DNA of 64,000 bases from an uncultured Spiribacter sp. GTDB taxonomy: Bacteria; Pseudomonadota; Gammaproteobacteria; Nitrococcales; Nitrococcaceae. Positions 14,035 through 28,665 of this stretch are shown here, piece by piece (position 1 is the first letter of the stretch; every line of letters begins with the position of its first letter). The notes below the pieces were generated by a model. It had not been told where the DNA came from and made no database searches. It saw only the letters and a list, made by a program, of their open reading frames with translations. The DNA lies in the NCBI GenBank assembly GCA_937884605.1, contig CALGDM010000021.1, forward strand, positions 1 through 64,000. Reading direction: 5' to 3'. A program made the position numbers and the translations under genes.

Positions 14035-14828
14035 ATCAGACACTCGCCATCGCCAACCAGAAAGGCGGCGTCGGCAAGACCACCACCTGCGTCAATCTGG
14101 CCGCGTCGCTGGTCAGTAACGGCCGCCGTGTTCTGCTGGTGGACATGGATCCGCAGGCCAACGCCACCGTGGGCGCCGGCATCGACAAGGACGCGGTGCG
14201 GGCCAGCAACTACGAGCTGCTCATGGGCGAGGCCACGGCGCGGGGTGTGCGCTGCCGCACCGTGCATGGCGGCTTTGACCTGCTGCCGGCCAACGGCGAT
14301 CTGACCGCCGCCGAGGTGGGTCTGATGAGTGTCGGTGAAGGCCGCGAAAAGCGCCTGCAGAGTGCGCTTGCGCCGTGCCGCGATGAATACGATCACATCC
14401 TCATCGACTGTCCGCCGTCGCTCAATCTGCTGACCATCAACGCCTTCGTCGCCGCCGATCACGTCCTCATCCCCATCCAGTGTGAGTACTACGCCCTCGA
14501 GGGGCTGACCGCGCTGCTCAATACCATCGAGCGGGTTCGGCAGACGGTCAACCCGAGCCTCGAGATCGAGGGGCTGGTGCGCACGATGTTCGATGGCCGC
14601 AACAACCTCTCCAACCAGGTCGGGGCGCAGCTGCTGGCGCATTTTCCCGGTCAGGTCTATCGCACCCAGATTCCGCGCAACGTTCGCCTGGCCGAGGCGC
14701 CCAGCCACGGTCTGCCGGTGCTGCAGTACGACCGCAGTTCGCGCGGCGCGGTGGCCTATCTTGCCCTCGCCTCGGAGCTCCTGCGGCGACAGCCACGCAC
14801 AACCGCCGAGGCGGGAGGATTGTCATGA
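14031..14828 (+). CDS. parA: Chromosome partitioning ATPase ParA (Soj)
   Basis: A 265-residue deviant Walker ATPase, ANQKGGVGKTTTCVNLAASL at the N-terminus, with LLVDMDPQANAT and IDCPPSLNLLTINA. It forms nucleoid-bound dimers that move ParB-parS complexes. It has no N-terminal helix-turn-helix, so it is the chromosomal type. It overlaps rsmG and parB by 4 bp each. Its parS targets are visible inside recF. Confidence 0.96.
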   Translation: MNQTLAIANQKGGVGKTTTCVNLAASLVSNGRRVLLVDMDPQANATVGAGIDKDAVRASNYELLMGEATARGVRCRTVHGGFDLLPANGDLTAAEVGLMSVGEGREKRLQSALAPCRDEYDHILIDCPPSLNLLTINAFVAADHVLIPIQCEYYALEGLTALLNTIERVRQTVNPSLEIEGLVRTMFDGRNNLSNQVGAQLLAHFPGQVYRTQIPRNVRLAEAPSHGLPVLQYDRSSRGAVAYLALASELLRRQPRTTAEAGGLS

Positions 14829-15685
14829 GTAACCGACGCAAGGGCCTGGGCCGGGGGCTGGATGCCCTGCTGGGCGAATCCGGCGGCGCCGACGGTGCCG
14901 GAGCCGACGATCTGCGCGACCTGCCGCTGGACCAGCTCGAGGGCGGTCGTTATCAGCCCCGCCGCGAGTTCGACCCCGCCGCGCTCCAGACCCTCGCCCA
15001 GTCGATCCGCACCCAGGGCGTTGTCCAGCCGATCGTCGTGCGCACCCTCCCCGACGGCGAGCGCTACGAGATCGTCGCCGGCGAGCGGCGCTGGCGGGCG
15101 GCGCAACTCGCCGAGCTCGAGACCATTCCCGCCATCATCCGCGAGATCTCCGATGACCGCGCGGTGGCGGTAGCGCTCATCGAGAACATCCAGCGCGAGG
15201 ACCTCAACCCGCTGGAAGAGGCCAACGCCCTGCATCGGCTGACCGAGGAGTTCGGCATGACCCACCAGACCATTGCCGAGGCGGTGGGGCGCTCGCGGGT
15301 GGGGGTCTCGAATCTGCTGCGGCTGCTCGAGCTGGCCCCCGAAGTGAAGGCCCATATTGGCGAGGGCGCGCTGGAGATGGGGCATGGCCGGGCGCTGCTG
15401 GCGCTGGACGCGGCCACTCAGGCCCAGGCCGCGGCGCGCGTGGTCCAGCGCGGGCTTACGGTGCGCCAGACCGAGGCGCTGGTACGCCAGCTGCTGGCGG
15501 GGGACAGCGCCGAGGCCGCCGAGCCCCCGCAAACCGATCCCAATATCCGGCGCCTGCAGGACGATCTGGCCGATCGACTGGGGGCCAATGTGCGCATCGA
15601 GCAGGGTCAGCGCGGCAAGGGCCGGCTGGTGATCCGCTACAACAGCCTCGACGAGCTTGACGGCATTCTCGAGCACATCCGTTGA
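14825..15685 (+). CDS. parB: Chromosome partitioning protein ParB (Spo0J)
   Basis: A 286-residue CTP-dependent DNA clamp that loads at parS. The N-terminal CTPase motif is IVAGERRWRAAQLA (GERRxR). The helix-turn-helix region is TIAEAVGRSRVGVSNLLRLL, and a C-terminal dimerisation domain follows. The start KGLGRGLDALL is the conserved ParA-interacting N-terminal peptide. The -35 of the downstream atp promoter overlaps its stop codon. Confidence 0.96.
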   Translation: MSNRRKGLGRGLDALLGESGGADGAGADDLRDLPLDQLEGGRYQPRREFDPAALQTLAQSIRTQGVVQPIVVRTLPDGERYEIVAGERRWRAAQLAELETIPAIIREISDDRAVAVALIENIQREDLNPLEEANALHRLTEEFGMTHQTIAEAVGRSRVGVSNLLRLLELAPEVKAHIGEGALEMGHGRALLALDAATQAQAAARVVQRGLTVRQTEALVRQLLAGDSAEAAEPPQTDPNIRRLQDDLADRLGANVRIEQGQRGKGRLVIRYNSLDELDGILEHIR

Positions 15686-15710
15686 AGCCCATGGGTGAGT
15701 TCATTATACT
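15682..15710 (+). promoter_or_regulatory. Sigma70-type promoter for the atp operon
   Basis: TTGAAG at 15682-15687, a 17-bp spacer, and TATACT at 15705-15710 form a good sigma70 promoter before atpI. The -35 box overlaps the TGA of parB. The predicted transcript starts near 15717, giving a leader of about 27 nt before the atpI ATG. Confidence 0.7.
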
Positions 15711-15743
15711 CCGAGCACTTTTGCAGCCGCGTGCCGTGGGTGT

Positions 15744-16109
15744 ATGCCGCTGAAGCGCGTCGCGGTGCAGGTCATCCGCTGGCAGATCGCCATCGGGCTG
15801 ATCGCCGCCGGCATCTGGACGCTGGCCAGCGGCAGCGGGGCAGGGCTGGCCGCGATGGCGGGCACGGGGATCAGCGCTTTCATGACGTTCTACGTCGCGA
15901 TGCGCTGGGCCTTGAGAAGCGCGACCGAAGATGACCCGAGGGCGATCCTCGGGGCCTTCTACCGCGCCGAGATGATGAAGCTGCTGCTCGGGACGGTGCT
16001 GATTGTGATGGCCGTCTACGCCTTTCGGGACGAAGCGGCGGCACTGGTGACAACCCTGGCCCTGACACTGGCCGCGTATGGCCTGGTGTTGCTGGGCGAC
16101 ATTGACTGA
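15744..16109 (+). CDS. atpI: ATP synthase assembly/accessory protein AtpI
   Basis: A 121-residue protein with four hydrophobic segments, matching AtpI/UncI in size, topology and position as first gene of the atp operon. AtpI proteins are reported to help c-ring assembly or ion supply; that role is family knowledge, not visible here. Sequence conservation in this family is low, so position and topology carry the call. No strong Shine-Dalgarno precedes the ATG. Confidence 0.85.
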   Translation: MPLKRVAVQVIRWQIAIGLIAAGIWTLASGSGAGLAAMAGTGISAFMTFYVAMRWALRSATEDDPRAILGAFYRAEMMKLLLGTVLIVMAVYAFRDEAAALVTTLALTLAAYGLVLLGDID

Positions 16110-16116
16110 ACGCTGA

Positions 16117-16902
<786 letters not shown>

Positions 16903-16939
16903 GGGGTCGGCCCGACGCCACCCAACGAACCGCTTTTAA

Positions 16940-17233
<294 letters not shown>

Positions 17234-17289
17234 TCCCCTCGGACATCACGACAACCTGCCATTCACCGGCAGCCATCGGAGAGTAGACC

Positions 17290-17760
17290 GTGGGCATTAA
17301 CGCAACGCTGTTCGGACAGATGATCACCTTCCTGGTGTTCATCCTGTTCACCATGAAGTTCGTCTGGCCGCCCATTAAACAGGCCATGAGCGAGCGGCAG
17401 AAGCGGATCGCGGACGGTCTGGCTTCGGCCGAGCGCAGCCAGCACGAGCTGGAGCTCGCCAAGGAGCGGGCCGCCGAGCACATCCGCGAGGCCAAGGCGC
17501 AGGCGGGTGAGATCATTGAGCGGGCCAACCGCCAGGGCGCATCGATTGTCGATGAGGCGCGCGAGGAGGCCCGCACGGTCGCCGAGCGCGAAAAGGCCGC
17601 CGCCGAGGCGCGCATCGAGCAGGAAGTCAGCCAGGCACGGGCCGAGCTCCGTCGCGAGGTCTCGCAACTGGCCATCACCGGCGCGAGTCGCATCCTCGAG
17701 CGCGAGGTCGACCCGAAGGCTCATCAGCAGATGCTCGATGAGCTGGCCGAGCAGGTCTGA
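17290..17760 (+). CDS. atpF: ATP synthase F0 subunit b
   Basis: A 156-residue peripheral stalk subunit (E. coli 156). One N-terminal membrane helix ([20 protein letters not shown]) is followed by a long charged coiled coil rich in Glu, Arg and Ala. The start is GTG at 17290 after GGAGAG. It dimerises and binds subunit delta, encoded 11 bp downstream. Confidence 0.95.
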   Translation: MGINATLFGQMITFLVFILFTMKFVWPPIKQAMSERQKRIADGLASAERSQHELELAKERAAEHIREAKAQAGEIIERANRQGASIVDEAREEARTVAEREKAAAEARIEQEVSQARAELRREVSQLAITGASRILEREVDPKAHQQMLDELAEQV

Positions 17761-17771
17761 GGCAAAAGGAT

Positions 17772-18308
17772 ATGGCGCAGGAAACCACCGTTGCCCGTCC
17801 CTATGCCGAAGCGGCCTTCCAGCTCGCGCATGCGGCCGACGCCCTCGCCGGCTGGAGTGACGGCCTGGCGATGGCGGCGGCGGTCGTCGCCGACGACCGG
17901 GTCGCTGCGGTGCTGGGGCATCCACGGGTCGATGATGACCGCAAGGCGGGTCTGATTATCGACGTCTGCGGGGATGCCCTCGACGATCAGCAGCGCAATT
18001 TCGTGCGCCTGCTGGTGCAGCGCGACCGCATCGGTGTGCTGCCCGAGATCAGCCATCAGTACGATCGGCTGCGGGCCGAGCACGAGAAGACGCTCAGCGC
18101 CCGGCTCATCACCGCCCAGCCCGTCGACGACGCGGTACGAAGCCGGCTCGAGGCATCGCTCTCGAAGCGGCTCGAACGGGTGGTGAGCCTGGACACCCAG
18201 CTCGACGAATCGCTCATCGGCGGTGCGGTGATCCGTGCCGGCGACCTGGTTATCGATGGCTCGGTGCGCGGTCGGCTCAACCGACTGACCAGCGCCCTCA
18301 GTCGCTAA
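17772..18308 (+). CDS. atpH: ATP synthase F1 subunit delta
   Basis: A 178-residue subunit linking F1 to the b-stalk. The N-terminal pattern TVARPYAEAAFQLA and the C-terminal region (LSKRLERVVSLDTQLDESLI followed by GGAVIRAGDLVIDGSVRGRL) are typical of AtpH. The ATG follows AAAAGGAT. It lies between atpF and atpA in the normal order. Confidence 0.95.
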   Translation: MAQETTVARPYAEAAFQLAHAADALAGWSDGLAMAAAVVADDRVAAVLGHPRVDDDRKAGLIIDVCGDALDDQQRNFVRLLVQRDRIGVLPEISHQYDRLRAEHEKTLSARLITAQPVDDAVRSRLEASLSKRLERVVSLDTQLDESLIGGAVIRAGDLVIDGSVRGRLNRLTSALSR

Positions 18309-18321
18309 GAGGACAGATTAG

Positions 18322-19863
<1,542 letters not shown>

Positions 19864-19885
19864 CGGGTCACAAGGGTAGTACGGT

Positions 19886-20758
19886 ATGTCCGGCGCAAAG
19901 GAAATACGCACTCAGATCAAGAGTGTCGGCAACACGCAGAAGATCACCACGGCCATGGAAATGGTCGCGGCGTCGAAGATGCGGGGCGCGCAGCAGCGCA
20001 TGCAGGCGGCTCTGCCCTATGCCGAGAAGATGCGCCAGGTGATCAGCCATCTGGCCCTGGCCAACCCGGAGTATCGGCACCCGTTTCTGACCACGCCCGA
20101 GAAGGACGAGCGCGTGGGCTACATCGTGGTCTCCAGTGATCGCGGCCTCTGCGGCGGGCTCAACAACAACCTGTTCCGCTCGGTCCTCACGGATCTGCGT
20201 GATCAGGAGGCCGCTGGCCGCGAGGTGCGGCTGTGCACGGTGGGCTCCAAGGCCATTCAGTTCTTCAGCCGCCTGCCCCCGGCGATCGTCGCCGAGGTCT
20301 CGCAGCTGGGTGACCGGCCGGCCCTGCAGGACATCATCGGGACCGTGAAGGTGATGATGGACCAGTACGCCAGCGGCGAGATTGACCGCGTGGTGCTGTG
20401 CTACAACCGCTTCGTCAATACCATGACGCAGAAGCCGACGGTGGAGCAGCTGCTGCCGCTGCCGGCCCCGGAACAGGACGACGGCACCCGCTCGGCGCAC
20501 AGCTGGGACTATCTCTATGAGCCGTCCGCGGGCGAGGCGCTGGATCAGCTGCTCGAGCGCTATATCGAGTCGCTGGTGTTCCAGTCCGTGGTCGAGAACA
20601 TCGCCTGTGAGCAGGCTGCACGCATGGTGGCCATGAAGGCTGCCTCCGATAACGCCGGAAAACTGATCGACGACCTGAACCTCGCCTACAACAAGGCGCG
20701 CCAGGCCGCGATTACCACCGAGCTCTCCGAGATCGTGGCCGGTGCCGAGGCCGTCTAG
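19886..20758 (+). CDS. atpG: ATP synthase F1 subunit gamma
   Basis: A 290-residue central shaft subunit. The N-terminal helix [20 protein letters not shown] and the C-terminal helix ending [20 protein letters not shown] are conserved. The middle Rossmann-like domain has [13 protein letters not shown]. The 54 bp gap to atpD holds only a ribosome site (AGAGGAACC). Confidence 0.97.
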   Translation: MSGAKEIRTQIKSVGNTQKITTAMEMVAASKMRGAQQRMQAALPYAEKMRQVISHLALANPEYRHPFLTTPEKDERVGYIVVSSDRGLCGGLNNNLFRSVLTDLRDQEAAGREVRLCTVGSKAIQFFSRLPPAIVAEVSQLGDRPALQDIIGTVKVMMDQYASGEIDRVVLCYNRFVNTMTQKPTVEQLLPLPAPEQDDGTRSAHSWDYLYEPSAGEALDQLLERYIESLVFQSVVENIACEQAARMVAMKAASDNAGKLIDDLNLAYNKARQAAITTELSEIVAGAEAV

Positions 20759-20785
20759 CGTGAACGGCAAACCCCAACCGAATAA

Positions 20786-22189
<1,404 letters not shown>

Positions 22190-22201
22190 GGGAGGGCCGC
22201 T

Positions 22202-22630
22202 ATGGGCATTACCATGCATATCGACATCGTAAGCGCCGAGGAGTCGATCCACTCCGGCGCCGCCACCTTCATCGTGGCGCGCTCGGTGGGGGGCGAGGTG
22301 GGCATCTATCCCCGCCACGTGCCCATGCTCCTGCAGCTGAAGCCGGGCGAAGTGACGGTGCGTGACGAGTTTGGCGAGGAGCAGTTCTACTATGTCTCGG
22401 GGGGCACCATGGAAGTGCAGCCCGACGTGGTCACGGTGCTCGCCGATGCCGCGACCCGCGCCCACGACATCGACGAAGCCGCCGCGGAGCAGGCCCGCAA
22501 GCGGGCCGAAGAGGCCCTTGCCAATCGCACCAGCGAGGTGGATTACGCCCGCGCCCAGGCCGAACTGGTCGAGGCCGCGGCCCAGCTGCGAACCGTGCAA
22601 AAGATCCGCAAGGCCGCCAACCGGACCTGA
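22202..22630 (+). CDS. atpC: ATP synthase F1 subunit epsilon
   Basis: A 142-residue subunit that binds gamma and can inhibit ATP hydrolysis. It has an N-terminal beta sandwich (DIVSAEESIHSGAATFIVAR) and a C-terminal helical pair rich in Ala, Arg and Glu. A second ATG four codons in is an alternative start. It is the last gene of the atp operon; no terminator-like hairpin with a T-run separates it from glmU. Confidence 0.95.
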   Translation: MGITMHIDIVSAEESIHSGAATFIVARSVGGEVGIYPRHVPMLLQLKPGEVTVRDEFGEEQFYYVSGGTMEVQPDVVTVLADAATRAHDIDEAAAEQARKRAEEALANRTSEVDYARAQAELVEAAAQLRTVQKIRKAANRT

Positions 22631-22669
22631 TCCCGGCTGGACGGCCCCTGGCGGGCGGGAAGGAGTCCC

Positions 22670-24043
22670 ATGTCCAGTCCCCCCTTGAGTGTTGTTGTCC
22701 TCGCCGCCGGCGAGGGCAAGCGCATGCGCTCCCACACCCCCAAAGTGCTGCACCCGGTGGCGGGCCGGCCCATGCTGGGCCACGTCCTGGATGCCGCCCG
22801 CGCCCTTCAACCCGCGGCCATTCATGTCATCCATGGTCACGGTGCCGAGGCCGTCCGTGCGGCTTTCCCCGATGCCGATCTGCACTGGGTGCATCAGGCC
22901 GAGCGCCTGGGCACGGGCCATGCGGTCAAGCAGGCCCTGCCGCAGATCCCCGATGATCATCAGGTCCTGGTGTTGTGCGCCGATGTGCCGCTGATTCGTC
23001 CGGGCACGCTGCGGGCGCTGGTGGCCGCCGCGCCCCAGGGCGTGTCGGTGCTGACCGTCAATGTCGCTGATCCTGCCGGGTATGGCCGCATTCTGCGCGA
23101 TGGCGGCGATCAGGTGCACGGCATTGTCGAGGAAAAGGATGCCACCGCTGCCCAGCGCGCCATCCGCGAGATCAACACCGGCCTGCTGTGCCTGCCCGCC
23201 GGTCCGTTGCGCGGCTGGCTCGATACCCTCGACACCGGCAATGCCCAGGGCGAGTACTATCTGACCGACTGCATCGGCCTGGCGCATGCCGATAACCGCC
23301 GCATCGCGCCGGTGCTCTGCACCGATCCCGACGAGGTCCAGGGCGTCAACGACCGCCGGCAACTGGCCGGGGTGGAACGTGCCTGCCAGCGTCGGCAGGC
23401 CGAAGCGCTGATGCGCGACCAGGGCCTGGGACTGGCGGATCCCGCCCGGTTTGACCTGCGCGGCACGCTGACCGTGGGCCGGGACTGCTTTATCGATGTC
23501 GATGTGGTCATCGAGGGCCATGTCACGCTGGGTGACGAAGTCCGCGTGGGCCCGTTCACTCGCCTGCAGGATTGCGTCATCGGCACCGGTAGCGAGGTGC
23601 TCGGCCACTGCGATCTGGCTTCGGCAAGCCTCGCCGCGGACTGCCGGGTGGGCCCCTACGCGCGCCTGCGACCGGGGACCGAGCTGGGCACGGCGGCCCG
23701 CGTCGGCAATTTTGTCGAGGTCAAGCAGGCCCGGGTCGGCGCCGGCACAAAGATCAACCACCTCTCCTACATTGGCGACGCCCGTATTGGCGATGGCGTG
23801 AACGTGGGCGCCGGCACCATTACCTGCAACTACGACGGTCGCGCCAAGCACGTCACAGAGATCGGTGATGGGGTGTTCATCGGCTCGAACACCGCGCTGG
23901 TCGCGCCCCTTCATGTCGGCGCCGGGGCAACGCTCGGCGCCGGATCGACCCTGCGCGATGATGTGGCCGCCGACAGCCTTGTGGTCGAGCGTGGCGAGCG
24001 CCGCGACATTCCCGGCTGGCGCCCGGGCCGGGACGAACACTGA
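22670..24043 (+). CDS. glmU: Bifunctional GlmU: GlcNAc-1-P uridyltransferase / GlcN-1-P acetyltransferase
   Basis: A 457-residue cytosolic enzyme that makes UDP-GlcNAc, precursor of peptidoglycan and LPS. The N-terminal uridyltransferase motif is LAAGEGKRMRSHTPKVLHPV. The C-terminal half shows the left-handed beta-helix hexapeptide pattern and the acetyltransferase region around NLVEVKQ-like FVEVKQARVGAGTKINHLSY. AAGGAG precedes the ATG. It is followed by glmS after 15 bp, so two consecutive steps of one pathway are co-transcribed. Confidence 0.97.
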   Translation: MSSPPLSVVVLAAGEGKRMRSHTPKVLHPVAGRPMLGHVLDAARALQPAAIHVIHGHGAEAVRAAFPDADLHWVHQAERLGTGHAVKQALPQIPDDHQVLVLCADVPLIRPGTLRALVAAAPQGVSVLTVNVADPAGYGRILRDGGDQVHGIVEEKDATAAQRAIREINTGLLCLPAGPLRGWLDTLDTGNAQGEYYLTDCIGLAHADNRRIAPVLCTDPDEVQGVNDRRQLAGVERACQRRQAEALMRDQGLGLADPARFDLRGTLTVGRDCFIDVDVVIEGHVTLGDEVRVGPFTRLQDCVIGTGSEVLGHCDLASASLAADCRVGPYARLRPGTELGTAARVGNFVEVKQARVGAGTKINHLSYIGDARIGDGVNVGAGTITCNYDGRAKHVTEIGDGVFIGSNTALVAPLHVGAGATLGAGSTLRDDVAADSLVVERGERRDIPGWRPGRDEH

Positions 24044-24058
24044 CAAGGGGGATGCCGG

Positions 24059-25891
<1,833 letters not shown>

Positions 25892-25920
25892 CGCCAACGC
25901 TTAATTCAAGGAGGTTGATG

Positions 25921-26367
25921 ATGCAACGTCTCAGCGCTGTGCTCTGCGCCGCCGCTCTGCTGGCCGCGATGCCCGTCGCGGCCTCCGAGGCCGACGCCCC
26001 CATGCCACCCGCCGAGCGCTTTCTGGGTGTCTGGGATCTCGACGGCGACGGCCGGGCCACGCTCGAAGAGCTCGAGACCATGCGCGGGCGGGTATTCAAG
26101 AGCTTTGATCGCAACGGCGACGGGGTTCTCGATGCCGCCGAGTATGAGGCCTTTGACGCCGCCCGCGAGGGCGATGTCGCGGGCTACGAGGGCGACGCCC
26201 GGGTGCTCATGCAGCGCATCACCGATGGCATGAGCCTGTCCGCCTCGGACGCGGACGGCGACGGCCGGGTCCAGCGCGCCGAGTTCATCGACGGCACCCA
26301 GGCCTGGCTCGACGATCTTGATCGCAATGGCGACGGAGTGATCACCGCCGACGATCTTGCGCTTTAG
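25921..26367 (+). CDS. Secreted EF-hand calcium-binding protein
   Basis: A 148-residue protein with an N-terminal signal peptide (about residues 1-22, ending PVAAS) and four canonical 12-residue EF-hand loops: DLDGDGRATLEE, DRNGDGVLDAAE, DADGDGRVQRAE and DRNGDGVITADD. It is expected to bind calcium in the periplasm. The ATG at 25921 is chosen over the adjacent ATG at 25918 because AAGGAGG then has 6 bp spacing. Its 3' end overlaps the next gene by 11 bp, suggesting joint function with that membrane protein. No specific role is known to me. Confidence 0.85.
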   Translation: MQRLSAVLCAAALLAAMPVAASEADAPMPPAERFLGVWDLDGDGRATLEELETMRGRVFKSFDRNGDGVLDAAEYEAFDAAREGDVAGYEGDARVLMQRITDGMSLSASDADGDGRVQRAEFIDGTQAWLDDLDRNGDGVITADDLAL

Positions 26368-27643
26368 GCCCCTGCCGGCGACCCTCGCCGGGCTGGCGCT
26401 GGCGGCCTGCATCGGTCTGGGGGCCGTTGCCAGCCTGACCGGTGCCTTGCCCCTGCTGGCCGCCGGGCTGCCGGCCTGGCTGGCCGGCGTCATCCTCTGG
26501 CGCGATGTGCCACGTCGGGTGCGCATCCAGGCCGGCGTGCTGCTGGCCGTGGGGGGGCTGGGTCTGGCTGTCGGCTTTGTCGCCGAAGGTACCGTGGACT
26601 GGCACACCGCCCTTGCCGGCAATGCCCTGCTGATTGCGATGCTGGGCGCGGTGAGCTTTCTGCGCCTGATCGCGGTGCCGCCGACCGCCGAATCGGCCGA
26701 TGTGCCGCAGGGCAAGCGCAGCCTCTTCACCACGCTGGCCGGGGTGCATCTGTTCGGATCCGTGGTCAATCTGCCCACGGTGTTCATTATGGCAAGGCGC
26801 ATGAGCGACGGCCGTACCCTGAGTCGTCAGCAGGCCGTGACCCTGGTGCGCGGGTTTGGCAGTGCGGCGTTCTGGTCACCCTTCTTTGCGGCCATGGCCG
26901 CCGCGCTTACCTATGCGCCGGGGGCCCGGTTGCCGATGCTGCTGGCATTCGGCGTGCCGCTGGCGCTGGTCGCCCTGCTGGTCACTTTTCGTGATGTCAC
27001 CGCCCTGGATGCCGGGGCGTTTGTCGGGTATCCCATCAACTTCAGCAGCCTCTGGCTGCCCGGGTTGCTGGCCCTGGCGATTCTACTGGCGCACAGCTGG
27101 CGGCCGTCGCTGTCGGTGCTGGGCCTGATCGCGCTGCTGGCGCCCACGGTCACCGCCGCCGCGCTGGCGGTCAGCGATCGCCGGCCGGCCCGCACGCTGG
27201 CCGATCATATCCGCCACGGTCTGCCGGCGATGCGGGGCGAACTGGTGCTGTTTCTGTCAGCCGGGGTGATGGCGGCCGGGCTGATGAGCCTGGTGACGGT
27301 CACCGGGCTGTCGCTGCCGTTTGAGCAGTTCGGCGGCCTTCAGGCGGGGTTGTTGCTGACGGTGCTGGTCGGACTGGCGATCGTCGGCGTGCATCCGGTC
27401 ATTGGCGTGGCCGCGGCGGCAGCGGTGGTGGCACCGCTGGACCCCAACCCGAGCCTGCTCGCCAGCTGTTTTCTGGCCGCCTGGGGCATTGGTGTGGCGG
27501 TCAGCCCCCTGTCGGCCCTTAATCTGGCCCTGCAGGGGGCGTATAGCCTGCGTCCGCTGCAGATCCTGCGCTGGAACGGGCCCTATGCCGCGGTCATGAT
27601 CGCGGTGGCGGCAGGGCTTTTCATGCTTCATCCGGCCGGTTGA
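26357..27643 (+). CDS. Uncharacterised polytopic membrane protein (permease-like)
   Basis: A 428-residue, very hydrophobic protein with roughly 11-12 predicted membrane helices. Two similar-looking regions, FWSPFFAAMAAALTYAPG near the middle and WGIGVAVSPLSALNLALQ near the end, are reminiscent of re-entrant segments in ion-transporter superfamily permeases; this is only a visual resemblance. I cannot assign a family. The start is probably the TTG at 26357, inside the EF-hand gene, since no ATG or GTG is near; it has no strong ribosome site, so translation may depend on the upstream gene. Confidence 0.7.
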   Translation: MRFRPLPATLAGLALAACIGLGAVASLTGALPLLAAGLPAWLAGVILWRDVPRRVRIQAGVLLAVGGLGLAVGFVAEGTVDWHTALAGNALLIAMLGAVSFLRLIAVPPTAESADVPQGKRSLFTTLAGVHLFGSVVNLPTVFIMARRMSDGRTLSRQQAVTLVRGFGSAAFWSPFFAAMAAALTYAPGARLPMLLAFGVPLALVALLVTFRDVTALDAGAFVGYPINFSSLWLPGLLALAILLAHSWRPSLSVLGLIALLAPTVTAAALAVSDRRPARTLADHIRHGLPAMRGELVLFLSAGVMAAGLMSLVTVTGLSLPFEQFGGLQAGLLLTVLVGLAIVGVHPVIGVAAAAAVVAPLDPNPSLLASCFLAAWGIGVAVSPLSALNLALQGAYSLRPLQILRWNGPYAAVMIAVAAGLFMLHPAG

Positions 27644-28076
27644 ACAGCGCCGCCATGCGATCGGCCTCTTCGCGCGCCGTCACGATGGGCGTGATGTCGT
27701 ACTGCACGCCCAGGTAGTAGATCAGCTGGCCGTTTTCGTCGTGCAGCGGCTGCACGGTGAGCTGATTGTGGAAAAGCTCGCCGTTGCGCCGGTAGTTGCG
27801 CAGGACCACTTCGACCCGGGACTCGGTGCGCATCGCCTCGCGGATCGACTCGAGCCCGGGCTGATCGCGATCGTCGCCGTGCAGAAAGCGGCAGTTGCGG
27901 CCAATGATCTCTTCCTGCGGATAGCCGGTCATGTCCTCGAACACCTTGTTGGCAAACACGATCGGGTTATCCGGCTGATCCGGGTCCGACAGCGTGATGC
28001 CGTTCACGCAGGTATCGAGGATCTGGGTGAGCATGTTGGGGATAAGGCCGGTGTCTTTCTCGGGGGTGAATGCCAT
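27621..28076 (-). CDS. Short LOV-domain blue-light photoreceptor
   Basis: A 151-residue single PAS/LOV domain with short flanking helices and no effector domain. The flavin-cysteinyl motif is GRNCRFLHGDDRDQ with Cys62. The other flavin-contact residues are in place: Asn94 (LRNYRRNG), Asn104 (FHNQLTV) and Gln125 (YLGVQYDIT). Size and sequence resemble the short LOV proteins of Pseudomonas putida (PpSB1-LOV type). The ATG at 28076 overlaps the stop of the upstream SRPBCC gene by one base and has AGGAGA before it, so the two are translationally coupled. Its 3' end overlaps the convergent membrane-protein gene by 23 bp. Confidence 0.9.
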   Translation of the reverse strand: MAFTPEKDTGLIPNMLTQILDTCVNGITLSDPDQPDNPIVFANKVFEDMTGYPQEEIIGRNCRFLHGDDRDQPGLESIREAMRTESRVEVVLRNYRRNGELFHNQLTVQPLHDENGQLIYYLGVQYDITPIVTAREEADRMAALFNRPDEA

Positions 28077-28552
28077 CACTGCTCTCCTGAGGGGGCGCGG
28101 GCGGGGTCGGGTGTTTCCGATTCCACCAGGTGCTTGAGATTGCGGGCAACGCGGTCAACGCCGGTCTGCACCGCGTGGGTGATGAGCTTTTCGAATGGCC
28201 GAAACGCCATGCCCAGCTGGCCGAGCTCAAAGCGGAACGTCAGCCGGGTGGCCTGCCCGCCCTCGTCGCCAAAGTGGAAATCGATGTAGTACGGATCCTT
28301 GACACCCTGAAAGCTGATCCGCTGGGGCCGCTCGAAGGCGATCACCTCGAAGTCGGTGGTGGTCTTGCGGCCCTGGTCGACACGCATCTGCCGGCCTCTC
28401 CAGCCCAGATCGAGGGGCCCCGCCGACAACGCCTTCAGGCTTTTGACCTCGGGCGACCAGCGGGGGTAATTATCAATAAAGCCATCGACCACAAAGGCGA
28501 ATACCACGGGGCTGGGTCGGCGGATCATCGCGCTGGCGCTGGTTTTGACCAT
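28076..28552 (-). CDS. SRPBCC/START-like domain protein
   Basis: A 158-residue protein with the pattern of the SRPBCC (polyketide cyclase/dehydrase, START-like) fold. It begins with a strand-helix segment (RPSPVVFAFVVDGFIDNYPR) followed by strands ending in the long C-terminal helix (GMAFRPFEKLITHAVQTGVD). Such proteins bind hydrophobic ligands in a deep cavity; the ligand here is unknown. The ATG at 28552 follows GGGAGAG; a TTG seven codons upstream is less likely. It is the first gene of a two-gene unit with the short LOV protein. Confidence 0.8.
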   Translation of the reverse strand: MVKTSASAMIRRPSPVVFAFVVDGFIDNYPRWSPEVKSLKALSAGPLDLGWRGRQMRVDQGRKTTTDFEVIAFERPQRISFQGVKDPYYIDFHFGDEGGQATRLTFRFELGQLGMAFRPFEKLITHAVQTGVDRVARNLKHLVESETPDPARAPSGEQ

Positions 28553-28665
28553 GTCTCTCCCGATGGGGCGCAAGCCGCTGCGTTGATTGCACTCTAACCC
28601 GATGTCGAAGAAGATCGGAAGCGTGTTGTCACAGGGTGTGTACCCGTTTTAGAGGATGATTCGCC

